A DNA stretch of 64,000 nt. Source: Palsa-1447 sp964509885. GTDB lineage: Bacteria > Verrucomicrobiota > Verrucomicrobiia > Opitutales > Opitutaceae. Every line of letters begins with the position of its first letter. The stretch's first letter is position 1. The position numbers and the translations under genes were made by a program. The notes under the pieces are model-generated. The model was given only the letters and a program-made list of their open reading frames with translations. It did not search any database and was not told the origin of the DNA. Of this stretch, positions 48,376-56,544 are shown piece after piece. The stretch covers positions 1 through 64,000 of the forward strand of contig CAZDZL010000006.1 of NCBI GenBank assembly GCA_964509885.1. Direction: 5' to 3'.

Positions 48376-49491
48376 TCAGTGGCGCCCGAGGCCGAGGAAA
48401 AGGGCCAGCTGCTTGACCGCTGGCGCCGTGGCGTGGCCGCCGCGGACGCTGCGCGAGACGACGCCTAGGCGGTTGAGTTTCCGGTCCGCCTTCATGTCGA
48501 CGTGCCCGACGAGCTCGGTGCCTGCGAGGATGGGGAGGGCGTAGTAGCCCCGCTTCCGCTTCGAGGCCGGCGTGTAGGCCTCCCATGTGTAGTCGAATCC
48601 CCACAGCTCCCGGGTGACCCGCCTGTCGTAGATGATGGGGTCCAGCGGCGCAAGGAGCAGCGGCTCCTCGCCCGTGCCCGGCCCTGCCTCCTCGAGGAGA
48701 TGGAGGTCGGCCTTCAGGCAGTGGAGGACCGGCCCCCCCTCGACGGCGACCGGATGCACGAGGTCCTCCACAAGCGGAAGCTCCGCCCGCTTCAGCGCCA
48801 CCAGGCGGTGCTGGCGCAGGCGCAAAAGGGCGAGCCACCTCGCGGTCTCCTCCTCGGTGCGCTCGCGCTCGGCGAGTACCGCCTTGGGGAGGACGCGCTC
48901 GGGCAGGTCGTAGAGCCTCCGGTTGCTCTGGCGCCCGCAGATCAGGAGGCGGCCGTGGAAGAAGAGTTTCTGGAGCGTGGACTTGGCCAGGGTGGCCGAA
49001 CCCCAGACCCTCCTTCCCTTCCGGTCGTCGGCAAACGACTCGGGCCCGAGCCCGCCGGATTCCGCGAAGCGCTCCATGATGCGCACCGAGAACTCCTTCT
49101 CGCGGGGCGTGAGCCTGCCCATCCACGCGCTCTGCTCCCTCGTGCGGGCGCGCATCGCCGCGTGAAGATGCGGCCAGGCGTCGAGTGGGAAGGCCACGAG
49201 GATGCCGGTGGAGGGCAGGTGGTGCTCGAAGGCGGTCCGCTCCTCCCTGCTCAACCTGCCCGCGCCGTCGTCCCCGTGAAGGTGGCGCATGAGGCCGTCC
49301 TCGCGGTACCCCTCGACCCTGTTCCGCAGGATGTGGTCGTGCATCCTGCCGCACACGTTGAGCGGGTCGATCTGCACGTACCCCAGGTGCGCTATCGCGG
49401 AGCCAATGTCGGGGGCCCTCGCGTCGACGAGGTGCGCGCGCCGCAGGAAACGGCGCGCCTGGGGGGCCGTGACCTTCTGCTGCCGCGTCAT
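48376..49491 (-). CDS. YcaQ/AlkX-type DNA glycosylase (HTH_42)
   Basis: A 371-residue winged-helix protein of the AlkZ/YcaQ family. The catalytic triplet reads Q-I-D in LGYVQIDPLN; Q-phi-D is the form found in E. coli YcaQ (AlkX), which unhooks interstrand crosslinks and N-alkylated purines, while AlkZ has Q-phi-Q. Other family marks are HDHILRNR and LDPIIYDRRVTRELWGFDY near 300. Its ATG at 49491 overlaps the amidase stop (ATGA). It is convergent with the sigma factor gene. Confidence 0.87.
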   Translation of the reverse strand: MTRQQKVTAPQARRFLRRAHLVDARAPDIGSAIAHLGYVQIDPLNVCGRMHDHILRNRVEGYREDGLMRHLHGDDGAGRLSREERTAFEHHLPSTGILVAFPLDAWPHLHAAMRARTREQSAWMGRLTPREKEFSVRIMERFAESGGLGPESFADDRKGRRVWGSATLAKSTLQKLFFHGRLLICGRQSNRRLYDLPERVLPKAVLAERERTEEETARWLALLRLRQHRLVALKRAELPLVEDLVHPVAVEGGPVLHCLKADLHLLEEAGPGTGEEPLLLAPLDPIIYDRRVTRELWGFDYTWEAYTPASKRKRGYYALPILAGTELVGHVDMKADRKLNRLGVVSRSVRGGHATAPAVKQLALFLGLGRH

Positions 49492-50579
49492 GGGCCGCCG
49501 GCGGGACGGGTTGGCTGCGACCGCGGGGCCGAAACCGGAGCCTGGGCCGGGTCGACCGCGGGTGCTGCCACGGCCGCCGGGGCCAGGCGCCGGATTAAGT
49601 CCGTGTAGTCCTGTATCCCCGAGAGAATAGCCGCGGCGATGGTGTCGCGGTAGGCGGGCGTCGCAAGGCGCTGCGCCTCGGCGTCGCTCGAGAGGAAGGC
49701 CGACTCGACGAGCACGCCCGGGCACTTGAGCCCGCGCAGCACGGCCAGATGCTCGAACTTCTCGCCGCGGTCGCCTGTCTTGAGAGCATCGAGGACGCGC
49801 CGGTGCAGGGCACCCGCGAGCACCGTGTTCCAGGCGTTGAAGCCGTTGATGGGCGCGGGCGCTTCCTCAGCGTCATTCTTCTGGCCGAGGCTCCAGGAGT
49901 TTGCGGAGCGCTGCGTCCTGGGCGGAAAAAGCATGATCTCGACGCCGGTCGTCTTCGTGTTCGGGTAGAGCGAGTTGAAATGGACGCTCACGAAAATGTC
50001 GGCCTTCGCCACGTTCGCGATCTCGGAGCGCACGGGCTTGGGAACGTCGACGTCGGTCTCGCGCGTCAGGACGACGGTGTAGCCCGCCGCGGTGAGGAGC
50101 TTCTTCAGCCTCTCGGCCACGTCGATCGTGTACGTCTTCTCCATGGTGTGGAAGGTCCTGTTCTCCGTCCCCTCGTCGGAGCCCCCGTGACCCGGGTCTA
50201 TCGCTATCACCTTCGGCACCCGCGGGACCGCGCCGCAGAGGTCGGGCCGCACGCGGGGGACCAGGCGAAACTCATAGTCGTTGCGGCTCATGTAGAACCT
50301 GCCGCCGCGCTCGATCACCGGGTCGCCCAGGAAGACCCGTAGCCCCTTTATGTCCGCGTCGCGGCTATTGTCCGCAAGGCGGGCGACGGGTTGCGCGCCG
50401 TCCTTGAGCATCAGGGTCGTGGGCGGGATGGACCGCTCCAGCCGCAGCCCGAGATGCGAGGCGCCGTCATCGAGGGCCACGTAGGCGATCCCCTTGTTCA
50501 GGATTGCCGGCAGCTCGGCCCCGGCGCGCGCGAAGGGGATTGCCGCCGTCAGCAGGAGTGCGAATGCCGCCAGGCGCAT
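49488..50579 (-). CDS. N-acetylmuramoyl-L-alanine amidase (Amidase_3)
   Basis: A zinc amidase cleaving peptide stems from glycan strands during division or recycling. The 363-residue precursor has a signal peptide (1-19). The Amidase_3 core at about 120-325 shows zinc ligands in DPGHGGSDEG (His), the Glu of MEKTYTID and VHFNS (His), and the catalytic Glu in VESAFLS. The N-terminal 100 residues are an AMIN-like beta region; the C-terminus is a Pro/Ala tail. It follows infC by 13 nt and is coupled to alkX. Confidence 0.92.
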   Translation of the reverse strand: MRLAAFALLLTAAIPFARAGAELPAILNKGIAYVALDDGASHLGLRLERSIPPTTLMLKDGAQPVARLADNSRDADIKGLRVFLGDPVIERGGRFYMSRNDYEFRLVPRVRPDLCGAVPRVPKVIAIDPGHGGSDEGTENRTFHTMEKTYTIDVAERLKKLLTAAGYTVVLTRETDVDVPKPVRSEIANVAKADIFVSVHFNSLYPNTKTTGVEIMLFPPRTQRSANSWSLGQKNDAEEAPAPINGFNAWNTVLAGALHRRVLDALKTGDRGEKFEHLAVLRGLKCPGVLVESAFLSSDAEAQRLATPAYRDTIAAAILSGIQDYTDLIRRLAPAAVAAPAVDPAQAPVSAPRSQPTRPAGGP

Positions 50580-50592
50580 GGCCGCGGCGGGC

Positions 50593-51258
50593 TCAGGCTT
50601 CCGCGGCCCGCGGGGGGGAAGAAGCGGCCTCTTCGTCGCCCTCGCCTTCCTTCACGTGAAACTTGGCCTTGCGCTTGTTCGCGGGAAGCGGCGTCAGCAT
50701 GACGTGGATGTTTCGCCCGATGAGCTTCGGGTCGGCATCCGGGTGCCCCATGCCCGCGAGGTCGATGACCGCCCGCTTCATCACCTCGAAGCCCAGCTCC
50801 GTGTGGGCCATCTCGCGCCCGCGGAACTTGAGGCGAAGCTTCACCTTGTTGCCATGGTCGAGGAACTCCTCGGCGTGGCGCAGCTTTGTGTTGAAGTCGT
50901 TCGGGGCGATGCGGGCCGTGAACTCGATCTCCTTGATCTTGCTCGCTGTCGACTTCGAGTGGGACGTCTTCTTCGACTCTTCATAGACGTACTTGCCGAA
51001 GTCCATGATGCGGCAGACGGGAGGCGTCGCGTTGGGCGCCACCTCGACGAGGTCGAGCCCGACCTCAAGCGCCAGGTTGACCGCCTTGGGCGTGTCCAGA
51101 ATCCCGAGCTGCTTGCCCTCCGGGGAGATCACGCGAACCTGCGGAACCTTGATACGGTGGTTGCGGCGTATGTTCGCGAACGGATCGTTGTTGCGGCGCT
51201 GGTATTGTCCGCTTGGACGATTGCCGCCTGGGGCGGCCGAAGGAGTCGGTATTGCCAT
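50593..51258 (-). CDS. infC: Translation initiation factor IF-3
   Basis: Ribosome-binding fidelity factor of initiation. The 221-residue protein has an N-terminal tail of about 28 residues, the N-domain (NHRIKVPQVRVISPEGKQLG), the lysine-rich linker and the C-domain (KEIEFTARIAPNDFNTKL, KVKLRLKFRGREMAH). A C-terminal acidic extension (about 25 residues) is longer than in E. coli. ATG at 51258 is the start; unlike in E. coli, no AUU start is seen. rpmI and rplT do not follow, so the usual infC operon is broken up. Confidence 0.96.
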   Translation of the reverse strand: MAIPTPSAAPGGNRPSGQYQRRNNDPFANIRRNHRIKVPQVRVISPEGKQLGILDTPKAVNLALEVGLDLVEVAPNATPPVCRIMDFGKYVYEESKKTSHSKSTASKIKEIEFTARIAPNDFNTKLRHAEEFLDHGNKVKLRLKFRGREMAHTELGFEVMKRAVIDLAGMGHPDADPKLIGRNIHVMLTPLPANKRKAKFHVKEGEGDEEAASSPPRAAEA

Positions 51259-51325
51259 CAAATATTACGCTGCTGGGTGTGTAGAGTCAGGTGACGGTCG
51301 CCCGAAACTGCCTCGAATACAACAC

Positions 51326-51712
51326 CTAAACACTGAAGCTTTCACCGCAGGAGCAGCTGGCCTTCGCGTTCGGGTTGGTGAACTTGAAGCCCCCGGCGAT
51401 GAGCTGCGTCGAATAGTCGAGCTGGGTGCCCTTGAGGTACAGGGCCGTCCTGGGGTCGACGACGACGGCGACCCCGGCCGACCTGACCAGGATGTCGCCA
51501 CGCTTGGGCTCCGGGGTGAACCTGAGCTTGTAGCTCAAGCCGTTGCATCCGCCGCCCGTTATGGCGATGCGCAGGTATTCGCCCTGGTTCTCGCGCGCCA
51601 CCAGCGCGCGGACCTTTGTTCCCGCCGAATCGGTGAGTCGGACAAGGCTCTCGCCGCCTTCCCGTACCAGGGGCGGGGCGGCAGGCGCTGAAAGGGTGGC
51701 CAGGTCGGACAT
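51326..51712 (-). CDS. IscA/ErpA/HesB-type iron-sulfur carrier
   Basis: An A-type Fe-S carrier of 128 residues. The three conserved cysteines are in GGGCNGLSY and the C-terminal CSCGESF. It delivers clusters to apo-proteins. An upstream in-frame ATG at 51730 would overlap pdxA; the ATG at 51712 (7 nt after the pdxA stop) is preferred. No isc or suf operon is next to it, so IscA, ErpA and SufA cannot be told apart. Confidence 0.93.
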   Translation of the reverse strand: MSDLATLSAPAAPPLVREGGESLVRLTDSAGTKVRALVARENQGEYLRIAITGGGCNGLSYKLRFTPEPKRGDILVRSAGVAVVVDPRTALYLKGTQLDYSTQLIAGGFKFTNPNAKASCSCGESFSV

Positions 51713-51719
51713 CCAGCCA

Positions 51720-52643
51720 CTATCGCCCATTGCGGGCGCGAATCAAGCGCCGGGCGACAGCGACGGCGTTTGAGAAACTCCGCGGGCTCGCGGTCCCCTT
51801 CCCCGCGATGGAGAACGCGGTGCCGTGGTCCGGGCTCGTCCGCACGTGCGCGAGGCCGAGGGTCACGTTGACGGACTCCTCGAAATCAATGACCTTGAGC
51901 GGCGCCAGGCCCTGGTCGTGGTAGAGCGCCACCGAGACGTCGAATTCGCCGCGCAGCTGGCGGCCGAAGAGCGTGTCTGCAGGCTGGCAGCGCGAGAGCC
52001 CGGGATAACGGGCGCGGAGGGCGTCAAGCATCGGGTCGATGAGGTCTCGCTCCTCCGTGCCGATCAGCCCGCCCTCGCCTGCATGGGGATTGAGGCCGCA
52101 GACGCCTATCCTCGGCGCGGCCACGCCCTCCGAGCGCGCCAGCTCGTCCGCCGCGGCGACCGTCCGGGCGATGTTGGCCTCCGTGAGCCGGGAGGGCACG
52201 TCGCGAAGCGGGATGTGCCAGGACACGAGCGCCATCCGCAGGCGGCCCCCGCAGAAGGCCATCGTGGGATCGCCCGCCCACCGCGCTGCGAAGAACTCGG
52301 TGTGCCCGGGGAAGGTCCAGCCGATCGCGGCCAGGCGTTCCTTGCTTATGGGCGCCGTCACGGCCCCGGAATACTCGCCCGAGCTGCAGAGCTCCGCGGC
52401 CCGCTCGAGCGCCGCCCAGGCGACGAGCGAGCCCTCGCCGTCCGGCTTGCCGGGAACGGCGGCGTAGTCCTCCGTTCCCACGGGTATCATGCGCGCGCCA
52501 GCCGGCAGCCCGGCGAGCCACCTTGCGGGGCCGATGACGGCGACGTCACCCGCCCCGCCGGGGTTCGAGTCGAGCCACGCCCGGACAATCTCGGGCCCAA
52601 TCCCGGCCGGGTCGCCGCAGGTGATGGCGATCTTCTCGTTCAA
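51720..52643 (-). CDS. pdxA: 4-hydroxythreonine-4-phosphate dehydrogenase
   Basis: Vitamin B6 synthesis (DXP-dependent route). The 307-residue enzyme starts GDPAGIGPE near residue 10 and has the metal-site histidines in FPGHTEFF, LNPHAGEGG and LYHDQGLAP. The start appears to be TTG at 52643 just after the lpxA stop, because homologous sequence begins there and no ATG/GTG fits. Together with lpxA and the IscA-type gene it forms a close minus-strand string. Confidence 0.93.
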   Translation of the reverse strand: MNEKIAITCGDPAGIGPEIVRAWLDSNPGGAGDVAVIGPARWLAGLPAGARMIPVGTEDYAAVPGKPDGEGSLVAWAALERAAELCSSGEYSGAVTAPISKERLAAIGWTFPGHTEFFAARWAGDPTMAFCGGRLRMALVSWHIPLRDVPSRLTEANIARTVAAADELARSEGVAAPRIGVCGLNPHAGEGGLIGTEERDLIDPMLDALRARYPGLSRCQPADTLFGRQLRGEFDVSVALYHDQGLAPLKVIDFEESVNVTLGLAHVRTSPDHGTAFSIAGKGTASPRSFSNAVAVARRLIRARNGR

Positions 52644-52660
52644 GGGGCCCGGCGAGGCGG

Positions 52661-53425
52661 TCAATCGGCGTCCTCTGCGTCGGTGGCGCCCGCGCGCCGC
52701 GAGCGCGCTATCCCGCGCGTGCCCGCCGTGATGAACTCCAGGAAACGCCGTGCCTCGGCGGACGCGAACGTGCCTGCGGCGAGCTCCTTTGCCGCGATCG
52801 CGCGGATGTTGCCCGTCGTGAAGTAGACGAGCCTGAAGGCCTCCTTCAGCTCCCTGATGGCGTCGCGCGGGACCCCGCGGCGCTTGAGCCCGATGAGGTT
52901 CAGGCCGGCCACCTCGTCCCGCTCCGCGGCCATCACGAAGGGCGGTATGTCCTTGGTGATGCGCGAAAGGCCCCCGACGATCGCCCCTTCCCCCACCCGG
53001 CAGAACTGGTGGTAGGCGGATCCGCCCCCGAGCACGGCGTGGTTGCCCACGTCGACGTGGCCGGCGAGCAGCACGGAATTGGCGATCACCACATTGTCCC
53101 CTACGATGGCGTCGTGGGCGACGTGCGAGCAGGACATGAGCAGGCAGTTTGAGCCCACGACCGTGTGGAGGCCCTTCTCCGAGGACCTGTTGATGGTCAC
53201 ATACTCGCGGACGACCGTCCCCGCCCCCACCCTGACCCCCGTGGGCGTCGCCGGGTCGAACCGCAGCATCTGGGGATCGCCCCCCACGACGGCATAGGGG
53301 TGCACGGCGACCTTGTCCCCCAGGATGGCGCCGGACTTGATGATGGCCCCCGCATGGATGATGCATCCGTCGCCGAGCTGCGCGCCCGCCTCTACAATGG
53401 CCGTGGGATGGATCGATGGCTTCAT
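52661..53425 (-). CDS. lpxA: UDP-N-acetylglucosamine acyltransferase
   Basis: First step of lipid A synthesis, which supports a Gram-negative outer membrane. The 254-residue product has the left-handed beta-helix repeats and the catalytic His104 in SHVAHDAIVGD, with GGDPQMLRF and GLNLIGLKRRG family segments. C-terminal helices are normal, followed by a short acidic tail. lpxD, fabZ and lpxB are not adjacent. Confidence 0.95.
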   Translation of the reverse strand: MKPSIHPTAIVEAGAQLGDGCIIHAGAIIKSGAILGDKVAVHPYAVVGGDPQMLRFDPATPTGVRVGAGTVVREYVTINRSSEKGLHTVVGSNCLLMSCSHVAHDAIVGDNVVIANSVLLAGHVDVGNHAVLGGGSAYHQFCRVGEGAIVGGLSRITKDIPPFVMAAERDEVAGLNLIGLKRRGVPRDAIRELKEAFRLVYFTTGNIRAIAAKELAAGTFASAEARRFLEFITAGTRGIARSRRAGATDAEDAD

Positions 53426-53488
53426 CTGGGGTGGAATCTCAAAATTGGCGGGGCGAAGCGCGAGAAACTTCTTGGTGCCGGCGCGGCG

Positions 53489-54142
53489 CTACTCGCCCGC
53501 CGGCGAGGGCTGGGCCGCCCTGGCCCGGCGCGCCGTCTGCATCCTGTCTGAAAGGAGGTCGAGCTGAGCGTCCTTCAGCAGGTCGTAGTTCTTGAGCACG
53601 CGGATCACCTGGAGGGTGTCGCTCTTCCCGTAGTTGCGGTTGGCGTCGATCTTCTCGATCAGGTCGAGCAGCATCGCCCGGAACGAGATGATCCCGTCGA
53701 CGCCGCGCTCCTTGAGCATCTCCACGCTCTGGGACCGGAACGGCTCGGCCGTGGGCAGCGCCGGCAGGACCAGGATCTTCGTCACGTCGCTTCCGACGCC
53801 GTCGTCCTCGGTCGGGAAGAGCCGCGCCGCCTGCTTGAGGACATTCTGCTCGAGGAAGCCGAATATCTCCGGGGAGCCCTTGAGCATCGCGGGAGTGAAG
53901 ACGTCGGTGTGCCAAGGTTTCACGGCCACGACCGCCTGGTGGACGAATTGCAGCTCCGTCGAGAATAGGAAGAAATCCGGCTTGCGGCTCGCCTTCCGCC
54001 AGGACGGGTTGTGGACGAGGAGGTCGATCTCCTCGTCGCCGGTCTTCCGGCGGGCTTGCACCTGGTACTTGCGCACCTGCCGGACGAAGAATCCGTTCTG
54101 TTCGAAGAACTCGCGGACAATGCCTTCGTCGATTGCGGACAT
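53489..54142 (-). CDS. Uncharacterised protein, possibly nuclease-like
   Basis: A 217-residue soluble protein. N-terminal half: EGIVREFFEQNGFFVRQVRKY, then GDEEIDLLVHNPSW and, some 40 residues on, AVVAVKPWHTDVF. This spacing of E/D-rich strand and V-x-V-K strand resembles PD-(D/E)xK nucleases (as in EIDLV ... VEVK), but the usual E before x-K is Ala, so catalysis is uncertain. The C-terminal half is helical. It sits between lpxA and aroB on the same strand. Function unknown. Confidence 0.75.
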   Translation of the reverse strand: MSAIDEGIVREFFEQNGFFVRQVRKYQVQARRKTGDEEIDLLVHNPSWRKASRKPDFFLFSTELQFVHQAVVAVKPWHTDVFTPAMLKGSPEIFGFLEQNVLKQAARLFPTEDDGVGSDVTKILVLPALPTAEPFRSQSVEMLKERGVDGIISFRAMLLDLIEKIDANRNYGKSDTLQVIRVLKNYDLLKDAQLDLLSDRMQTARRARAAQPSPAGE

Positions 54143-54195
54143 GGCTCATCTCATAGCCGCATCGGCGCTGGAACACACGAATTTTCTCCCCCGGA

Positions 54196-55281
54196 TCAGG
54201 CGCATCCCACCTCGCGCCAGACGGACTCCACGTCGGCGGCAGGGACGTCGCGCCTCACGACGGCCTCGCCCAGCGACTTGAGGAGGACGAACCGAAGGGC
54301 CCCGGCGCGCGCCTTCTTGTCGCGGGCCATCGCCGCCATCAGGTTCTCGATCGAGAGGGTCGAGCGGAGCCGTGTCGGCAGCCCGTGGGCGGAGACGACA
54401 GACTCTATCCGCGACACGTCGGCCTCGGCCACCATGCCGAGCTTCCTGGAAAGCCGGGCCGCCGCGCAGAGTCCGACCGCGACCGCCTCGCCGTGGAGGT
54501 AGGCGCCGTAGCCGGTGACCTGCTCGATGGCGTGCCCGAAGGTGTGGCCAAGGTTCAACAGGGCTCGGCCGCCGCTCTCGGCGTGCTCCCGCTCGTCGGC
54601 CTCTACCAGCCGCGCCTTGATGCCGCAGCAGACGCGCACCGTCCAGGCGAGGCGCAGGTCCCCGGCCGAGAGCGCGGCGCGCTCGAGGTCCTCAAAGAGC
54701 AGGCGGTCTCCGAGGAGGGCCGTCTTGATCACCTCGGCCATCCCCGCCGCGAATTCGCGGGGGGGCAGGAGCTTCAGGAATCCCGTCGCGATGAAGACCC
54801 GCCTGGGCTGGTGGAACGCGCCGGCCAGATTCTTGCCCGCCTTCAGGTTGACGCCGGTCTTGCCCCCCACGGAGCTGTCGACCATCGAGAGCAGCGTCGT
54901 CGGGACCTGGAAGTAGTCGACGCCGCGCAGGTAGGACGCAGCGGCGAATCCCGCAAGGTCGCCGACCACCCCGCCCCCCACCGCGAAGACGGCGCCCGAG
55001 CGGTCGAGCCCCTGGTTCGCGAGGAAGTCGAGGGCGCGCCCGAACTCCGCGACGGACTTCGACTCCTCGCCCGAGGGCACGATGAGCGTCGGCGCGTCGG
55101 CAAAGAGGCTCTGCAGGGTCGAGGCCTGGATGGTCGCGACGTTTCGGTCTGTGATCACGGCGATCCGCCGCGACGCGCCCGCCAGCTCCGCGACGAGGGC
55201 GCGCACTTCCGCCGTCAGGTCCTCGGCAAAGAGGATGGGATAGGATCGGTCACCGAGGTTGACGTTCAGGGTATCGGGCAT
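54196..55281 (-). CDS. aroB: 3-dehydroquinate synthase
   Basis: Second step of the shikimate pathway, NAD- and zinc-dependent. The 361-residue protein has PSGEESKS (near 70), AVGGGVVGDLAGFAAASYLRG (102-122), TTLLSMVDSSVGGKTGVN and the zinc-ligand region NLGHTFGHAIE near 250. Start ATG at 55281. The gene is near the right end of the housekeeping block; the next gene upstream is the VapC/AbrB pair. Confidence 0.95.
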   Translation of the reverse strand: MPDTLNVNLGDRSYPILFAEDLTAEVRALVAELAGASRRIAVITDRNVATIQASTLQSLFADAPTLIVPSGEESKSVAEFGRALDFLANQGLDRSGAVFAVGGGVVGDLAGFAAASYLRGVDYFQVPTTLLSMVDSSVGGKTGVNLKAGKNLAGAFHQPRRVFIATGFLKLLPPREFAAGMAEVIKTALLGDRLLFEDLERAALSAGDLRLAWTVRVCCGIKARLVEADEREHAESGGRALLNLGHTFGHAIEQVTGYGAYLHGEAVAVGLCAAARLSRKLGMVAEADVSRIESVVSAHGLPTRLRSTLSIENLMAAMARDKKARAGALRFVLLKSLGEAVVRRDVPAADVESVWREVGCA

Positions 55282-55351
55282 CGTGACCTTCCATCTTGGG
55301 CGCTGGCCGCGCGCCTGTCCATGGATTTGGGAAGGGCTACCTCAGGCAGGC

Positions 55352-55735
55352 TCAGGATTTCCTCTGCGCCGCCTTGAAGTGGACGTTCGGCTTGCCAGCG
55401 AAATGCTCGTCCTGGGTCCAAATCACCGCGTCATGCCTCTTGGCCACGGCGTAGATCACGGAGTCCGCAAAGGCCAGCTTCTCGGATTCTCCCAGCCACG
55501 CTGCCTCAAGGGCCAGGTTGCCGTCCAGATTCACGACCGCGCCCTGTTCCATGTGCGCGACCGCCTGAAACGCATCGTCCTCGCCCCGCTGTCGAAGCAC
55601 CACCCTGAACACTTCGTAGAGGCAGATCACCGGGACAACCAGCAGCTCCGTGTCCTCAATGGCCTCCGAGAAGTAATCCGCGTTCCTCTCGTCAGCGAAG
55701 TACGCCAGCCAGGCGGACGAATCGGCCACATTCAT
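55352..55735 (-). CDS. PIN-domain toxin of a VapC type
   Basis: A 127-residue PIN protein with D5 (VADSSAWLAYF), E41 (LYEVFR), D91 (FADSVIYA) and D109 (WTQDEHF) at the catalytic positions. Its ATG overlaps the AbrB stop (ATGA), so toxin and antitoxin are co-translated. Unlike the first pair (33432-34185), the antitoxin here is SpoVT-AbrB type. The C-terminal tail is basic. It was probably acquired as a unit with its antitoxin. Confidence 0.88.
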   Translation of the reverse strand: MNVADSSAWLAYFADERNADYFSEAIEDTELLVVPVICLYEVFRVVLRQRGEDDAFQAVAHMEQGAVVNLDGNLALEAAWLGESEKLAFADSVIYAVAKRHDAVIWTQDEHFAGKPNVHFKAAQRKS

Positions 55736-55938
55736 ACACGGTCGGCCTCACGCGTGAATGACGTGTCTATGCCCTTCAGGTAGCCTCGAAGCTTCCGGAT
55801 GTCCCGAAGAGGGATGATCTCGATGCGGTTGCGGAATGAAATCACGTGGGCCTTCTCCCCCGACCGCAGGCCCATTGCCTCGCGAACGCTCTGCGGGATA
55901 ACGACCTGGAATTTCGGCGAAATGGTCACGGTATTCAT
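55732..55938 (-). CDS. AbrB/MazE-type antitoxin
   Basis: A 68-residue swapped-hairpin DNA-binding protein: TISPKFQVVIPQSVREAMGLRSGEKAHVISF is the standard SpoVT/AbrB core, followed by a C-terminal arm that would block the toxin. The start ATG at 55938 lies inside a palindromic region (55931-55949), consistent with autorepression. Confidence 0.9.
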   Translation of the reverse strand: MNTVTISPKFQVVIPQSVREAMGLRSGEKAHVISFRNRIEIIPLRDIRKLRGYLKGIDTSFTREADRV

Positions 55939-55972
55939 ACCGTATTACGATTGATCGATCGATCGACGTCAA
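55931..55972 (-). promoter_or_regulatory. Promoter/operator region of the AbrB-VapC pair
   Basis: Minus-strand TTGACG (55967-55972) and TAATAC (55942-55947) could form -35/-10 elements with a long 19-nt spacer. Two adjacent small palindromes, GTATTCATAC (55931-55940) and CGTATTACG (55941-55949), cover the -10 and the start codon, the expected place for antitoxin binding. GATC is repeated three times at 55953-55964. Confidence 0.35.
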
Positions 55973-55982
55973 CTCGATTTCG

Positions 55983-56534
55983 CTACGCCTTCTCCAGGCG
56001 CGCCGGCCTGTTTCGAAGATGCCGGACAATGGGGCCCCGGATGGCGAGATGGTAGAGCGCCAGCACAAGGACGACGCCGAACGCGGCGTAGGCGAGGCCC
56101 TCCGCTGTGGTCGGCACAGCCGGCCTGTAGATCGCCAGAGTGGCCCTCGCGATCCCCCCATCCACGTGCGCGATGAAGACGAACGGCCTTGTCCAGGCGG
56201 AGGCTTGGCGGAGGGCCGTATCGGCCGCGGCCAGCTCGTCCACCCGCAGCGCCGCCTCGTGGACCACAGTGCCCAGCCTGCCCATCGAGGGATCGGGATT
56301 CTTCGCGGCGCCCGCGACAAGCTGCTCCAGGCTCATTCCGGACTGGGCGGCCGCGTCCTTGAAGCGGCCCAGCGCGAGTTTGGCCTCGTCAAGGTGGCCC
56401 TCGAGGCGCTGCAGGTACTGCTGCATGAACTCCGGCAGCTGGGAAAAGACAACCGCGCCGAGGACGCAGAGGATCCGGTCCAGCAGGCGCTCGGCGCCCT
56501 CGGATACCGATCGAATGATGGGGGGCAGCGCCAC
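55983..56534 (-). CDS. DUF2937-like membrane protein
   Basis: A 183-residue protein from GTG at 56534 (10 nt after the VirB6-like stop). The LLDRILCVLGAVVFSQLPEFMQQYLQRLEGHLDEA segment (about residues 17-51) matches what I know as the DUF2937 pattern: a first membrane helix then an amphipathic helix. A second membrane segment lies near residues 145-165. Function unknown; it is the last gene of the T4SS-like operon. A longer in-frame start at 56636 would overlap the previous gene. Confidence 0.7.
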   Translation of the reverse strand: MALPPIIRSVSEGAERLLDRILCVLGAVVFSQLPEFMQQYLQRLEGHLDEAKLALGRFKDAAAQSGMSLEQLVAGAAKNPDPSMGRLGTVVHEAALRVDELAAADTALRQASAWTRPFVFIAHVDGGIARATLAIYRPAVPTTAEGLAYAAFGVVLVLALYHLAIRGPIVRHLRNRPARLEKA

Positions 56535-56544
56535 GCGGTGAATG

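Noticed and set aside
55953..55964. GATC repeated three times
   Set aside because: Too short to be a repeat array; mentioned only as part of the promoter region.
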